From Limiplasma sp036652695 (lineage in GTDB: Bacteria; Bacillota; Clostridia; Christensenellales; Aristaeellaceae): a stretch of DNA of 45,550 nucleotides. Position numbers and translations under genes: made by a program. The notes beneath the pieces are model-generated. The model worked only from the letters and a program-made list of their open reading frames with translations. It made no database searches and was not told the DNA's origin. Positions 18,018 to 24,926 of this stretch are shown here, one piece after another (the stretch's first letter is position 1; the number at the start of each line of letters is the position of its first letter). Location: NCBI GenBank assembly GCA_036652695.1, contig JAVVVJ010000014.1:1-45550 (forward strand), written 5' to 3'.

Positions 18018-18503
18018 ATGTATACACAGCAAGAATTGAAGGACGTGAGCAGGCAGCTCAAAAAGCGATGGTGGGTGGTCGCGCTGCCTGCCGCGCTGGT
18101 TTTGGCAGCGGCGGTGGTGATCTTCGTGATCGGTCAGCTTTCACGCAATGATCAGATGTGGATTGTGACAACCGCGCTCACGATCGTTAGCGGCGGATAT
18201 TTCGTGTTTCTCTATGGTGTGTACGTGCGACCCATGCGCCTATATCGCAAGCATGTGGATTACATGCTTAACGGCCGCAAGCGCGAAACCACGGGCGTGC
18301 TAAAGGACTTTGCCGCTGACACAAGCGATAAGGAGGGCGTGGAGTGCTACGCTATGCTCCTGAACGTTGGTGAGCGCGACGATGAAGAAGATGACCGCCT
18401 GTTCTATTATGACGTGCATAAGCCCAAGCCCACCATGCCGCTTGGCTCGTGCATCACTGTCACCAGCAACGATCGCATGGTCGCGGATGTCAAACTGGCA
18501 TAA
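18018..18503 (+). CDS. Two-helix membrane protein of unknown function in the decarboxylase cluster
   Basis: 161 residues that I do not recognise. A short charged N-terminus (QQELKDVSRQLKKRWW) is followed by membrane helices at about 20-41 and 51-73, and a soluble C-terminal domain of about 85 residues containing ERDDEEDDRLFYYDVH and ending GSCITVTSNDRMVADVKLA. The tail looks like a small beta barrel. The start at ATG 18018 has AGGAGG seven bases upstream. It is 11 bases from oadG and 31 bases before the Usp-like gene, so it is almost certainly in the same transcript. A role in assembly or regulation of the sodium pump is inference only. Confidence 0.8.
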   Translation: MYTQQELKDVSRQLKKRWWVVALPAALVLAAAVVIFVIGQLSRNDQMWIVTTALTIVSGGYFVFLYGVYVRPMRLYRKHVDYMLNGRKRETTGVLKDFAADTSDKEGVECYAMLLNVGERDDEEDDRLFYYDVHKPKPTMPLGSCITVTSNDRMVADVKLA

Positions 18504-18534
18504 GCGTCCTCTATGCGGTACAGGAAAGGTCGAG

Positions 18535-18939
18535 ATGTCCATGGCTTCTCAGTCCCAACCACCCATTTTGGTGCTGGTTACGCTGCAACGTGCCTGCGCG
18601 CGCTTGATTCGTACAGGTATTGATATGGCGTTTCAGCAAAATGCGCCCATGCTGGTGCTGCATATTGCGCCTAAAAATGGGAAAGCGATGGGGGAACCAA
18701 GCATCAACGCGAAGGCGTTGGACTACCTGTATGCGCTATCGGGGGAGGCGGGTGCGGAGATGTGCGTGCTCACCTCTGATGTGCCTGTAACCGCCATGGC
18801 AAATTATGCGCAACAGCATGGCGTCAAACAGGTCATTATGGGCGGTGGGCAGCAAGCCAGCGGCATTGCTGAAACGTTAAGCCAGCTCTTGCCGGGCGTG
18901 GAGGTTTCCATTTTGATGGAAGAAGACGCCTCCGCTTAG
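18535..18939 (+). CDS. Universal stress protein-like (UspA domain) protein
   Basis: A 134-residue single Usp-like alpha/beta domain. The first strand ILVLVTLQRACARLIRTG resembles the Usp domain of KdpD kinases. APMLVLHIAP is the second strand, and VKQVIMGGGQQASGIAETL occupies the nucleotide-loop position, although the G2xG9xG signature is poor. The start at ATG 18535 is behind AGGAAAGGTCGAG; a second ATG follows at 18541. It is last in the decarboxylase cluster and overlaps the convergent thiN by four bases. A sensor or stress partner of the pump is possible but unproven. Confidence 0.75.
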   Translation: MSMASQSQPPILVLVTLQRACARLIRTGIDMAFQQNAPMLVLHIAPKNGKAMGEPSINAKALDYLYALSGEAGAEMCVLTSDVPVTAMANYAQQHGVKQVIMGGGQQASGIAETLSQLLPGVEVSILMEEDASA

Positions 18940-19604
18940 CTTATGCGATCAAACGATGATTCAATGGAATCCGCTTCTTGGTAAGCGGCAATGAGCAGCG
19001 TGCCCTGCGCGACGGAAATGCGCGCGGGTTCCACGCTGCTTTTGATATGGTTGCTTACGCCTAGGGGAAGCTGGCAGGTGAGAACGGCGTTTGTGAGCGG
19101 ATAGGCCAGGCCGCGCAGCGTGACGCCGGTGGCTTGCTCGCCTAGGCAAAATACGCTGACAATGGCGTTCTGCGGCAGAAGTGGCAGAATGAGCGTGCCG
19201 TTGGTAAGCGTCTCATAATCGCATGCTCTGTCAATCAACCGTAGCGTCGCACCGCGGCGGCTGTAGCCGCACATGCTTTGCAGATTGGCCAGCAGGTGAT
19301 CGATGCGCCCGCCGCCGCAGCCGTACAGCCGGAAGTCGCGATACCCGCGCGCCCAGCCCTCGGCCAGCGCAAGGCCGGTATCGGTATCGTCCTTTTGCAC
19401 GGGATAGCGCAATATTGGCAGGTCTTGCGGCAGATTGTTAAGATCTCCAATGGAATCAAAATCCCCAAGAAGCAGATCGGGCTTTATGTGAAGCGCCTGT
19501 AATGCGCGGTAGCCGCCGTCCGCCGCGATTACCAGCGCGTCTGCTTGGGGCGCAAGGCCGCGCGGCACAAAATCCCCCGCGCCTACGATATAGCATGTCC
19601 CCAT
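18936..19604 (-). CDS. thiN: Thiamine pyrophosphokinase
   Basis: A 222-residue enzyme converting thiamine and ATP to thiamine pyrophosphate. The catalytic N-terminal domain has ADGGYRALQ, PDLLLGDFDSIG (metal-binding Asp residues), YPVQKDDTDTGLALAEG, and GCGGGRIDHLLANLQSM. The C-terminal beta domain includes VSVFCLGEQATGVTLRGLAYPL. Start at 19604 (MGTCYIVGAGD), with GGAAGG upstream. It diverges from the TPP-controlled thiamine transporter gene, so uptake and activation of thiamine sit back to back. Confidence 0.93.
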   Translation of the reverse strand: MGTCYIVGAGDFVPRGLAPQADALVIAADGGYRALQALHIKPDLLLGDFDSIGDLNNLPQDLPILRYPVQKDDTDTGLALAEGWARGYRDFRLYGCGGGRIDHLLANLQSMCGYSRRGATLRLIDRACDYETLTNGTLILPLLPQNAIVSVFCLGEQATGVTLRGLAYPLTNAVLTCQLPLGVSNHIKSSVEPARISVAQGTLLIAAYQEADSIESSFDRIS

Positions 19605-19648
19605 ATGCGCACCTTCCTTCCCGCCTATTGTAGCACGCACATTCCCCC

Positions 19649-19677
19649 TTGACAATCCGGCGGCAGGTCGCTATAAT
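19649..19677 (+). promoter_or_regulatory. Consensus promoter for thiT
   Basis: TTGACA at 19649-19654 and TATAAT at 19672-19677 with a 17-base spacer is a perfect sigma-70/sigma-A match. The TPP riboswitch begins about ten bases downstream, so this drives the leader. Confidence 0.9.
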
Positions 19678-19688
19678 CAAACGCGTGT

Positions 19689-19785
19689 GAAAACACAAGG
19701 GGTGCTGACATTTGTTGGCTGAGATCGGGCATTGCCCGGGACCCTCGAACCTGATCCGGGTAATGCCGGCGTAGGAAGCAGAGGA
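19689..19785 (+). ncRNA. TPP riboswitch (THI element)
   Basis: Conserved THI-box blocks are all present in order: ACAAGGGGTGCT, GGCTGAGAT, CCCGGGACCCTCGAACCTGA, and TCCGGGTAATGCCGGCGTAGGAAG. These form the pyrimidine- and pyrophosphate-sensing helices. Downstream is a hairpin with a U-run (19815-19835), indicating control by transcription termination when TPP is abundant. The target gene is the thiamine transporter thiT. Confidence 0.95.
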
Positions 19786-19814
19786 ATATTTCCTTGAAAG
19801 CTCGCGCTGCATCA

Positions 19815-19835
19815 CCCGCAGCTGCGGGAATTTTT
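19815..19835 (+). terminator. TPP riboswitch expression-platform terminator
   Basis: CCCGC at 19815-19819 pairs with GCGGG at 19824-19828 around AGCT, followed by AA and five T residues. It lies between the aptamer and the thiT ribosome site (GGAGG at 19841). The stem is short, so it may also involve upstream bases. Confidence 0.75.
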
Positions 19836-19854
19836 AGTTTGGAGGAAATGTTTC

Positions 19855-20436
19855 ATGGATCAAAAATCGATTCGGCGCTTGGTGGAATGCGCACTTCTCA
19901 TCGCAATTGGCACGGTGCTCAGCTTGTTTGATTTCAAAGGCCCATGGGCGCTGGGTGGAGGCATCACTGTGTGCAGCATGCTGCCGCTGGTGATGATTGC
20001 CCACCGCCATGGCACCAAATGGGGCGTGATTTCGGCGCTGCTCTATAGCCTGCTTCAGCTGCTGCTAGGCTTGAGCAACGTGCAGTACGCGCCCAATGCG
20101 CTGGTTGCCGTTGGCATCATTGCGTTGGATTACGTGCTGGCGTTTACGGTGATCGGCTTTTCGGCCTGCTTTAATCACGTGATCAAGGATCGCCGTTGGT
20201 CGATCGTGGCAGGGATTGCGGTTACGTTCCTTGGCCGCTTCGTGTGTCATTTCCTGAGCGGCGTATTGATCTGGGAGGCGCTTTGGCCCAATGCGCTCAG
20301 CTGGGCGCCGGCGCTGTGGTCGTTCGTGTACAACGGCTCTTACATGCTGCCTGAGATTATCATCACGGCTTTGGCGGCGTTTGTGAGCTACGCGCCGCTC
20401 AAAAGATTTTGGACCGGCGAGGATCTGGCAAAATAG
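19855..20436 (+). CDS. thiT: ECF thiamine transporter S component ThiT
   Basis: A 193-residue membrane protein with about six helices. ThiT hallmarks are TVLSLFDFKGPWALGGGITV near the N-terminus and SMLPLVMIAHRHGTKWG, which contribute to thiamine binding, plus GLSNVQYAPNAL. It captures thiamine for an energy-coupling (EcfA/EcfT) module that is not in the window. GGAGG precedes the ATG by nine bases. Regulation by the upstream TPP riboswitch confirms the substrate. Confidence 0.95.
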   Translation: MDQKSIRRLVECALLIAIGTVLSLFDFKGPWALGGGITVCSMLPLVMIAHRHGTKWGVISALLYSLLQLLLGLSNVQYAPNALVAVGIIALDYVLAFTVIGFSACFNHVIKDRRWSIVAGIAVTFLGRFVCHFLSGVLIWEALWPNALSWAPALWSFVYNGSYMLPEIIITALAAFVSYAPLKRFWTGEDLAK

Positions 20437-20482
20437 GAGCTGGAGCACGCCTGCGCATAGGAGAAGAGCGAAGCCTTACCGG

Positions 20483-20530
20483 GAGCGGGGGAGAGACGAT
20501 CTCTCCCGCCCCGCCGCTTCACTCTTTTTT
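20483..20530 (+). terminator. Terminator after thiT
   Basis: GAGAGA at 20491-20496 pairs with TCTCTC at 20500-20505, and flanking G-rich and C-rich bases extend the stem with small bulges. A run of seven T residues follows at 20524-20530. Confidence 0.75.
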
Positions 20531-20546
20531 TGTGCCGAAAAATCCG

Positions 20547-20575
20547 TTGCGCATCCGCGATGATTCCAGTATACT
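20547..20575 (+). promoter_or_regulatory. Candidate promoter for the HD-domain nucleotidase gene
   Basis: TTGCGC at 20547-20552 and TATACT at 20570-20575 are 17 bases apart, about 30 bases before the start codon at 20604. Confidence 0.6.
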
Positions 20576-20603
20576 ATATTCCAATAAGGAGGGAGGGTTT
20601 CCT

Positions 20604-21185
20604 ATGCATCATTTTTTCGCGTATCTGGATCGGCTCAAGCTCATCCGCCGCTGGGGGCTGATGCGCAACACCGTGCAGGAAAACGATATGGAACACAGCA
20701 TGCAAACTGCGCTCATCGCGCATGGTCTGGCGGTGCTTGGCAAAACGCATCACCAGCGAGATATCAACCCCGAGCATGTGCTGGCGTTGGCGCTGTACCA
20801 CGATGTGGGTGAGGTGATCACGGGTGATCTGCCCACGCCCGTCAAATATCGCAACCCGATGATCAAGGACGCTTATACCCAAATTGAGACCAACGCGCGG
20901 GAGCAGCTGATGAACATGCTGCCGCAGGACATGCGTTCAGGCTTTCGCGCGTATGTGCAGCCGGATGAAACCACGTACGAGTGGCGGCTGGTGAAGGCGG
21001 CGGATCGCATTAGCGCATACCTGAAATGCGTGGCCGAGGAAAAGATGGGAAATTGCGAATTTGCGCAAGCGAAGCTCACCATCTATGACAGCATCAATCA
21101 GAACGTGCTGCCCGAGGTGCATGAGTTCATGCGGGAGTTTGTGCCTAGCTTTAGCCTTTCGCCGGATGAACTGAGCCGCACGTAA
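20604..21185 (+). CDS. HD-domain 5'-deoxynucleotidase, YfbR-like
   Basis: A 193-residue HD phosphohydrolase. Metal ligands visible are His in NDMEHSMQTA, the HD pair in LYHDVGEVITGDLPTPVKY, and Asp in VKAADRISAYLKC. GEVITGDLPTPVKY is characteristic of YfbR, which dephosphorylates dNMPs. Start at 20604, about ten bases after the ribosome site AAGGAGGGAGGG; the long in-frame extension upstream runs through the thiT terminator and is not real. A monocistronic unit with its own promoter seems likely. Confidence 0.9.
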   Translation: MHHFFAYLDRLKLIRRWGLMRNTVQENDMEHSMQTALIAHGLAVLGKTHHQRDINPEHVLALALYHDVGEVITGDLPTPVKYRNPMIKDAYTQIETNAREQLMNMLPQDMRSGFRAYVQPDETTYEWRLVKAADRISAYLKCVAEEKMGNCEFAQAKLTIYDSINQNVLPEVHEFMREFVPSFSLSPDELSRT

Positions 21186-21215
21186 GAGCGGCCGGTTTTC
21201 CTTGACGTGCGCGGC

Positions 21216-21425
21216 TTATTTCTGATCGGACAGGCCAAGCAGGTAGTCCGCGCTGACGTGATAGAAGCCGCAAAGGGTGATCAAATGACGAATGGGTAGC
21301 TCGTTAACGCCGTTTTCATAGCGGGAATAGGCTTGTTGCCGCGTGTCCAGCACGAGGGCGAGGTCTGCTTGCGTTAAATCACGGCCTTCGCGGAGCTCCC
21401 GCATGACTTCATGATACGGTCGCAT
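21216..21425 (-). CDS. Small XRE-family helix-turn-helix regulator
   Basis: A 69-residue protein that is nearly all DNA-binding domain. The HTH is in MRELREGRDLTQADLALVLDTRQQAYSRYE split over residues 8-37, and the C-terminus VSADYLLGLSDQ is typical of SinR/Xre-like small regulators. The start at ATG 21425 has AGAGGTGA upstream. It is convergent with the nucleotidase gene and monocistronic behind its own promoter. Its target cannot be told from sequence. Confidence 0.88.
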   Translation of the reverse strand: MRPYHEVMRELREGRDLTQADLALVLDTRQQAYSRYENGVNELPIRHLITLCGFYHVSADYLLGLSDQK

Positions 21426-21494
21426 CAAGAATCACCTCTTACCATCACATTCCGAATGAAGAATAATGCATAACGATTTCAATGAATATATATT

Positions 21495-21523
21495 ATTATA
21501 TACCAAATTGTCGGAAAACGCAA
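21495..21523 (-). promoter_or_regulatory. Candidate promoter for the XRE gene
   Basis: On the minus strand TTGCGT (21523-21518) and TATAAT (21500-21495) are 17 bases apart, in an AT-rich block (ATATATATTATTATATA) about 70 bases upstream of the start. The leader is otherwise featureless. Confidence 0.6.
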
Positions 21524-21589
21524 TTGATTTTCCACGGAATGCAAAGCAACAAAACGAAAATGCTACTGATACGCTTCGCTCGTTCACAC

Positions 21590-21620
21590 AAAAAAACCGC
21601 AGCGTCTGATCGCTGCGGTT
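21590..21620 (-). terminator. Terminator of the TrpXYZ-like operon
   Basis: AACCGCAGCG at 21595-21604 and CGCTGCGGTT at 21611-21620 form a perfect 10-bp stem with a 6-base loop. Read on the minus strand it is followed by a run of T residues. It lies about 50 bases after the ATPase stop. Confidence 0.92.
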
Positions 21621-21668
21621 TGCTTGTAAAAAAGAGAAGAAACACGGTGCCGCTCCTATTTGGGGGAA

Positions 21669-22442
21669 TCAGTTTCCGCATTCGATTGAGATTTGGTTGA
21701 ATAGCGTCAGCACATCCTCCAATTTGATGCTGGCTTTTTCTTCGCCCTGCTTGTCAAGCTTGATATGCCCCTCGTGCAGCATCAACAGCCGATCGCCATA
21801 TTCCAGCGCATAGCGCAGGTTATGTGTGACCATGAGCGTCGTTAAGCGCTTCTGGCGCACAATGCGATCCGTGAGGCGCATGATGACTTCGGCGGTTTTG
21901 GGATCAAGCGCGGCGGTGTGCTCGTCCAAAATCAGAAATTCGATGGGCGTGAGCGTGCTCATGAGCAGCGCCAGCGCCTGACGTTGCCCGCCGGAGAGCG
22001 CGCCGACGCTAACGTTGAGCTTGTCTTCTAGGCCAAGGCCAAGCTCCTTTAACATTTCGCGGTAAGCATCCACGCGCCGCCGATTGACCCCGCGCGTGAT
22101 GCCAAAGGACTTGCCCTTGTTATCGGCCATGGCCATGTTCTCCAGCAGCGTCATGCTGCCGCAGGTGCCCATGGCGGGGTTTTGGTAAACGCGACCAATG
22201 GTGCGGTAACGGTTGAAATCCTTTACTTTGCTGATATCACTGTCACCCATCAGAATTTGCCCCTCGTCTACGGGGATGGAACCGCACAGGATGTTGAGCA
22301 TGCTGGTTTTGCCGCTGCCATTGGAGCCGACCACGCTTACAAACTGGTGATCGGGAATGGAAAGATCGAAGTGGCGGAAAAGGCAGGTTTCATTGACGCT
22401 GCCGGGGGAATAAACCTTGCTGATATCGCGCAGCTCAAGCAT
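21669..22442 (-). CDS. ABC transporter ATPase, TrpZ-like
   Basis: A 257-residue ATP-binding subunit. Walker A is GSNGSGKTSML (about residue 40), the signature is LSGGQRQALALLMS, Walker B is LILDEHTAALDP, and the switch His is in MVTHNLRYAL. DEHTAALDP is the form common in ABC systems that pair with PF04392-type binding proteins. It overlaps the permease gene by eight bases, indicating translational coupling. With the permease, the binding protein and a Trp-type T-box, it probably powers tryptophan uptake. Confidence 0.93.
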   Translation of the reverse strand: MLELRDISKVYSPGSVNETCLFRHFDLSIPDHQFVSVVGSNGSGKTSMLNILCGSIPVDEGQILMGDSDISKVKDFNRYRTIGRVYQNPAMGTCGSMTLLENMAMADNKGKSFGITRGVNRRRVDAYREMLKELGLGLEDKLNVSVGALSGGQRQALALLMSTLTPIEFLILDEHTAALDPKTAEVIMRLTDRIVRQKRLTTLMVTHNLRYALEYGDRLLMLHEGHIKLDKQGEEKASIKLEDVLTLFNQISIECGN

Positions 22443-23316
22443 GGAATTTCACCTTCTTCCTTTGCGTGCCGCCGAGGATGAGGATCAGCAGGAACAAAAC
22501 GGCAGTGACAAGCTTCAAATCCTGCGGTACCAGGCCCATGGAAAGCGCGGCGGCTACGCATGCCTTGTAAATGACGCTGCCAATGATTGCCGCCGTGGTG
22601 CCCTTGATGAAGGTCATGTGCTTGAAAAGGTTTGTGCCGATGATGACCGCCGCAAGGCCAAATACAATTGCGCCAGTACCCATGGAGATATCGAACACGC
22701 GGTTCTTTTGCGCCATCACTGCGCCTGCGAGCGCGACCAACGCGTTTGCGATGGCGAGACCCTCTATTTTTACCGCGCCGCTATCGCGCGCCAAGGTTGC
22801 TACGACCATCGGGTTATCGCCCGTGGCGCGCAAAAGAAAGCCCGCCTTGGTTTTCATAAATGCGTCAAGAAGAAGCTTTACCAGCACTACGATGGCTAGC
22901 ACCACCAAAATTTTGCCGTACGGCTGCAAAAAGGCGGGAAAGGCCTTGGTAAAGCCATTGTCAAACAGCGTTTCCATATTGAAAAACGGCAGGTTGGCGC
23001 GCCCTGCAATGCGCAGGTTGATGGAGTACAGCCCCGTCATGGTGATGATGCCGCTTAACAGGTCGCGCACATGGCATTTGACATGGATGAGACCCGTCAC
23101 AAGCCCTGCCGCCGCGCCCGCAAGCGTGGCTACGACCAGCGTAAGTGCCGGGGGCATGCCGTTTACCGTGAGAATAGCGCTCACCGCCGCGCCTAGCGGG
23201 AAGGAGGAATCCACAGTCAAATCCGGGAAGTCGAGGATGCGGTAGGTGATCAGCACGCCCAGCGCGAGCAGCGCGTAAATCAGCCCTTCCTCCAAAATGC
23301 CGATGAGAATACCCAT
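22435..23316 (-). CDS. ABC transporter permease, TrpY-like
   Basis: A 293-residue permease with about eight to nine membrane helices. It resembles the branched-chain/ribose-type permease family: ILDFPDLTVDSSFPLGAAV at residues 25-45 and GLAIANALVALAGAVMAQ in the later half. The start at 23316 (MGILIGILEEG) has TTGGAGG upstream; the longer frame adds a hydrophilic tail that does not fit. It lies 112 bases after the binding-protein gene on the same strand. Confidence 0.9.
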   Translation of the reverse strand: MGILIGILEEGLIYALLALGVLITYRILDFPDLTVDSSFPLGAAVSAILTVNGMPPALTLVVATLAGAAAGLVTGLIHVKCHVRDLLSGIITMTGLYSINLRIAGRANLPFFNMETLFDNGFTKAFPAFLQPYGKILVVLAIVVLVKLLLDAFMKTKAGFLLRATGDNPMVVATLARDSGAVKIEGLAIANALVALAGAVMAQKNRVFDISMGTGAIVFGLAAVIIGTNLFKHMTFIKGTTAAIIGSVIYKACVAAALSMGLVPQDLKLVTAVLFLLILILGGTQRKKVKFHA

Positions 23317-23428
23317 GAAACCAAGCCTCCAAATTCTTTGCCCTGAGGAATCCCCAATGCAGCCGCATCGCGATGCAGCCACATTGGGGAGCAAGGGCAG
23401 AGCCTTGTCAGGGCGTACCATTTGCAGT

Positions 23429-24418
23429 TTATTTTGATTCTGCCGTTACATCAATGCCGCGAGCCAGATCCGCTTGGGGAATCGTGATGCCCAGCGCAGC
23501 AGCAACGATGGGGTTGTAGCACATATCGCCGCCTTCGCTGGATAGGAAGGCGATATCGCCCGCGAACGCGCCGCCGAGCACCTGCGCCGCCATCGCGCCC
23601 GTCTGCTTGCCAAGGCTGATGTACTCCACGCCTTCGGAGGCGACGCAGCCGTTCTTGACCTGCTCTATTTCGCTGCCAAACACGGGTTTGCCAACGGCGT
23701 TCGCCTTGTCCAGCATCACGGCTAGGTAGCTCACAACGGTGTTATCGGTGAGGTTGGTCAGGCAATCCACCTGCCCAAGCAGGTTGTCCAGCGCAAGCGG
23801 GATATCCGCGCCGGTGGAAATGCCGGAGGGAACGATCTCAAAGCCATAAGCGGCGGCCTTTTCCTGATAGAGCTTGAGCTGGCTTTCGCTGTTGGTTTCG
23901 CTGGTGGTGTATAGAATGCCGATTTTGGAGGCTTCCGGCAGCAAGGAGCGGATCAGCTTGAGCTGCGCCTCCACGGGCAGCAGATCGCAGGTGCCGGTAA
24001 CGGCCTTATCGCTCTTGCCATCGGCATTGGCGAGCATGGAGGCCACGGGGTCGCTTACGGCGGTGTAGATCACGGGGACGGCGCTGTCCATGCACGCGTT
24101 GAAAGCGGCCTGCGCCATAGGGGTGGCGATGGCGCACACGAGGTCGCACTCCTGCGCCATCTGCGCGGCGATTTGCTGGGCGAGACCCATATCGGTCTGC
24201 GCGTTTTGCACGATGAAGGTTACGTTATCGCCCTCGGTATAGCCTGCCTCCGCAAGCCCCTGAATGAAACCCTCGCGGCAGTTATCAAGGCTGGGGTGCT
24301 CGGCGAATTGCGCGATGCCAATGGTATAGGTTTCGGCCTCGGCCACCATCGCCGTGCCAAGGGAAAACGCTACAACAAGCGTGAGTGCGAGGGTGAGAAC
24401 CATCATTGCCTTTTTCAT
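23429..24418 (-). CDS. ABC transporter substrate-binding protein, TrpX-like (PF04392 type)
   Basis: A 329-residue exported binding protein. A signal peptide (MKKAMMVLTLALTLVVAFSL, cut after AEA near residue 28) has no lipobox Cys, so membrane attachment is unclear for a Gram-positive-type cell. Family features are YTIGIAQFAEHPSLDN, GYTEGDNVTF, AIATPMAQAA, PVIYTAVSDPVAS, and GILYTTSETNSE. PF04392 proteins with a Trp T-box were named TrpX in other Firmicutes. First gene of the operon, directly after the T-box terminator; AAGGGATG precedes the ATG. Confidence 0.92.
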   Translation of the reverse strand: MKKAMMVLTLALTLVVAFSLGTAMVAEAETYTIGIAQFAEHPSLDNCREGFIQGLAEAGYTEGDNVTFIVQNAQTDMGLAQQIAAQMAQECDLVCAIATPMAQAAFNACMDSAVPVIYTAVSDPVASMLANADGKSDKAVTGTCDLLPVEAQLKLIRSLLPEASKIGILYTTSETNSESQLKLYQEKAAAYGFEIVPSGISTGADIPLALDNLLGQVDCLTNLTDNTVVSYLAVMLDKANAVGKPVFGSEIEQVKNGCVASEGVEYISLGKQTGAMAAQVLGGAFAGDIAFLSSEGGDMCYNPIVAAALGITIPQADLARGIDVTAESK

Positions 24419-24468
24419 ACAAAATCATCCCTTCATCAATTGCTTTTCCGCACACGGGCGGGAAAATG

Positions 24469-24503
24469 AAAAACGCCCCAAACAACATCTGTTGCTTGAG
24501 GCG
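24469..24503 (-). terminator. T-box terminator of the TrpXYZ-like operon
   Basis: A 13-bp stem (CGCCTCAAGCAAC with GTTGTTTGGGGCG, G-U pairs included) and 4-base loop, with five T residues on the minus strand at 24473-24469. Its 5' arm overlaps the antiterminator. Confidence 0.92.
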
Positions 24504-24738
24504 GAATTTCCGCTGTGCCACTCAAATTCCTCGCTTATGCGAGCTTTTATCATGTACCACCATACATGCCACCTTGATAACGGGCGTGGTATCCCGTTGT
24601 CAGCTACGACCCTTGCGGGCTTTCACCGACACCCTCGGAAGTCCATTCGCTGCTCCGCCGCATGCCGTGGTCTCACTCCTCACGACTCCCTTGAATGCTG
24701 CCTGTAACAGGTACTCCTCTTCCTCAACGGTTTGGATT
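24469..24738 (-). ncRNA. T-box riboswitch, predicted Trp specifier (UGG)
   Basis: The minus-strand leader shows Stem I with the loop-E half AGTA on the 5' side (GAGGAGTA) and GAA-TGG-A on the 3' side, the specifier UGG being at 24645-24643. GGAAG/CUUCC forms the helix below, next to a UGA/GAG K-turn-like motif. The T-box GAGTGGCACAGCGG is at 24523-24510; its UGGC would pair with a GCCA tRNA end, as in bacterial tRNA-Trp with discriminator G. The antiterminator (GAG with CUC) competes with the terminator at 24469-24503. Uncharged tRNA-Trp would turn on the downstream transporter. Confidence 0.9.
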
Positions 24739-24744
24739 GGCTGT

Positions 24745-24773
24745 ATCATACGACAGTCTCGCGCGAATGTCAA
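24745..24773 (-). promoter_or_regulatory. Consensus promoter for the Trp T-box transcript
   Basis: On the minus strand TTGACA (24773-24768) and TATGAT (24750-24745) have a 17-base spacer. Transcription would start near 24738, at the left edge of Stem I. The gap 24419-24926 is therefore mostly leader RNA and divergent promoters, with no extra gene. Confidence 0.88.
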
Positions 24774-24866
24774 GCGATTATGGAAATTTTTTTGAAAGGG
24801 TTTTTGGAAGCTTGCGGCCCGCACCCATGCGCGTTCGCAGAATCAGCGTTTTTTCGGCTGCATTGC

Positions 24867-24896
24867 TTGACTTTTCACAAGCGAAAGCGCTACACT
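24867..24896 (+). promoter_or_regulatory. Candidate promoter for the esterase gene
   Basis: TTGACT at 24867-24872 and TACACT at 24891-24896 are 18 bases apart, 30 bases before the start codon, and diverge from the T-box promoter. Confidence 0.7.
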
Positions 24897-24926
24897 GAAC
24901 CATCATCAAACCCGGAGGTGTTTCTC

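Noticed and set aside
16750..18027. Long open frame on the minus strand antisense to oadB and oadG (425 codons)
   Set aside because: It mirrors the codon pattern of the real plus-strand genes, is rich in His, Gln and Arg, has no ribosome site and no recognisable motif.
20409..20603. N-terminal extension of the HD nucleotidase frame
   Set aside because: It spans the thiT stop, a terminator and a promoter, so it is not translated.
24732..24926. N-terminal extension of the esterase frame
   Set aside because: It runs through divergent promoters and the T-box promoter, and ATG 24927 has a proper ribosome site.
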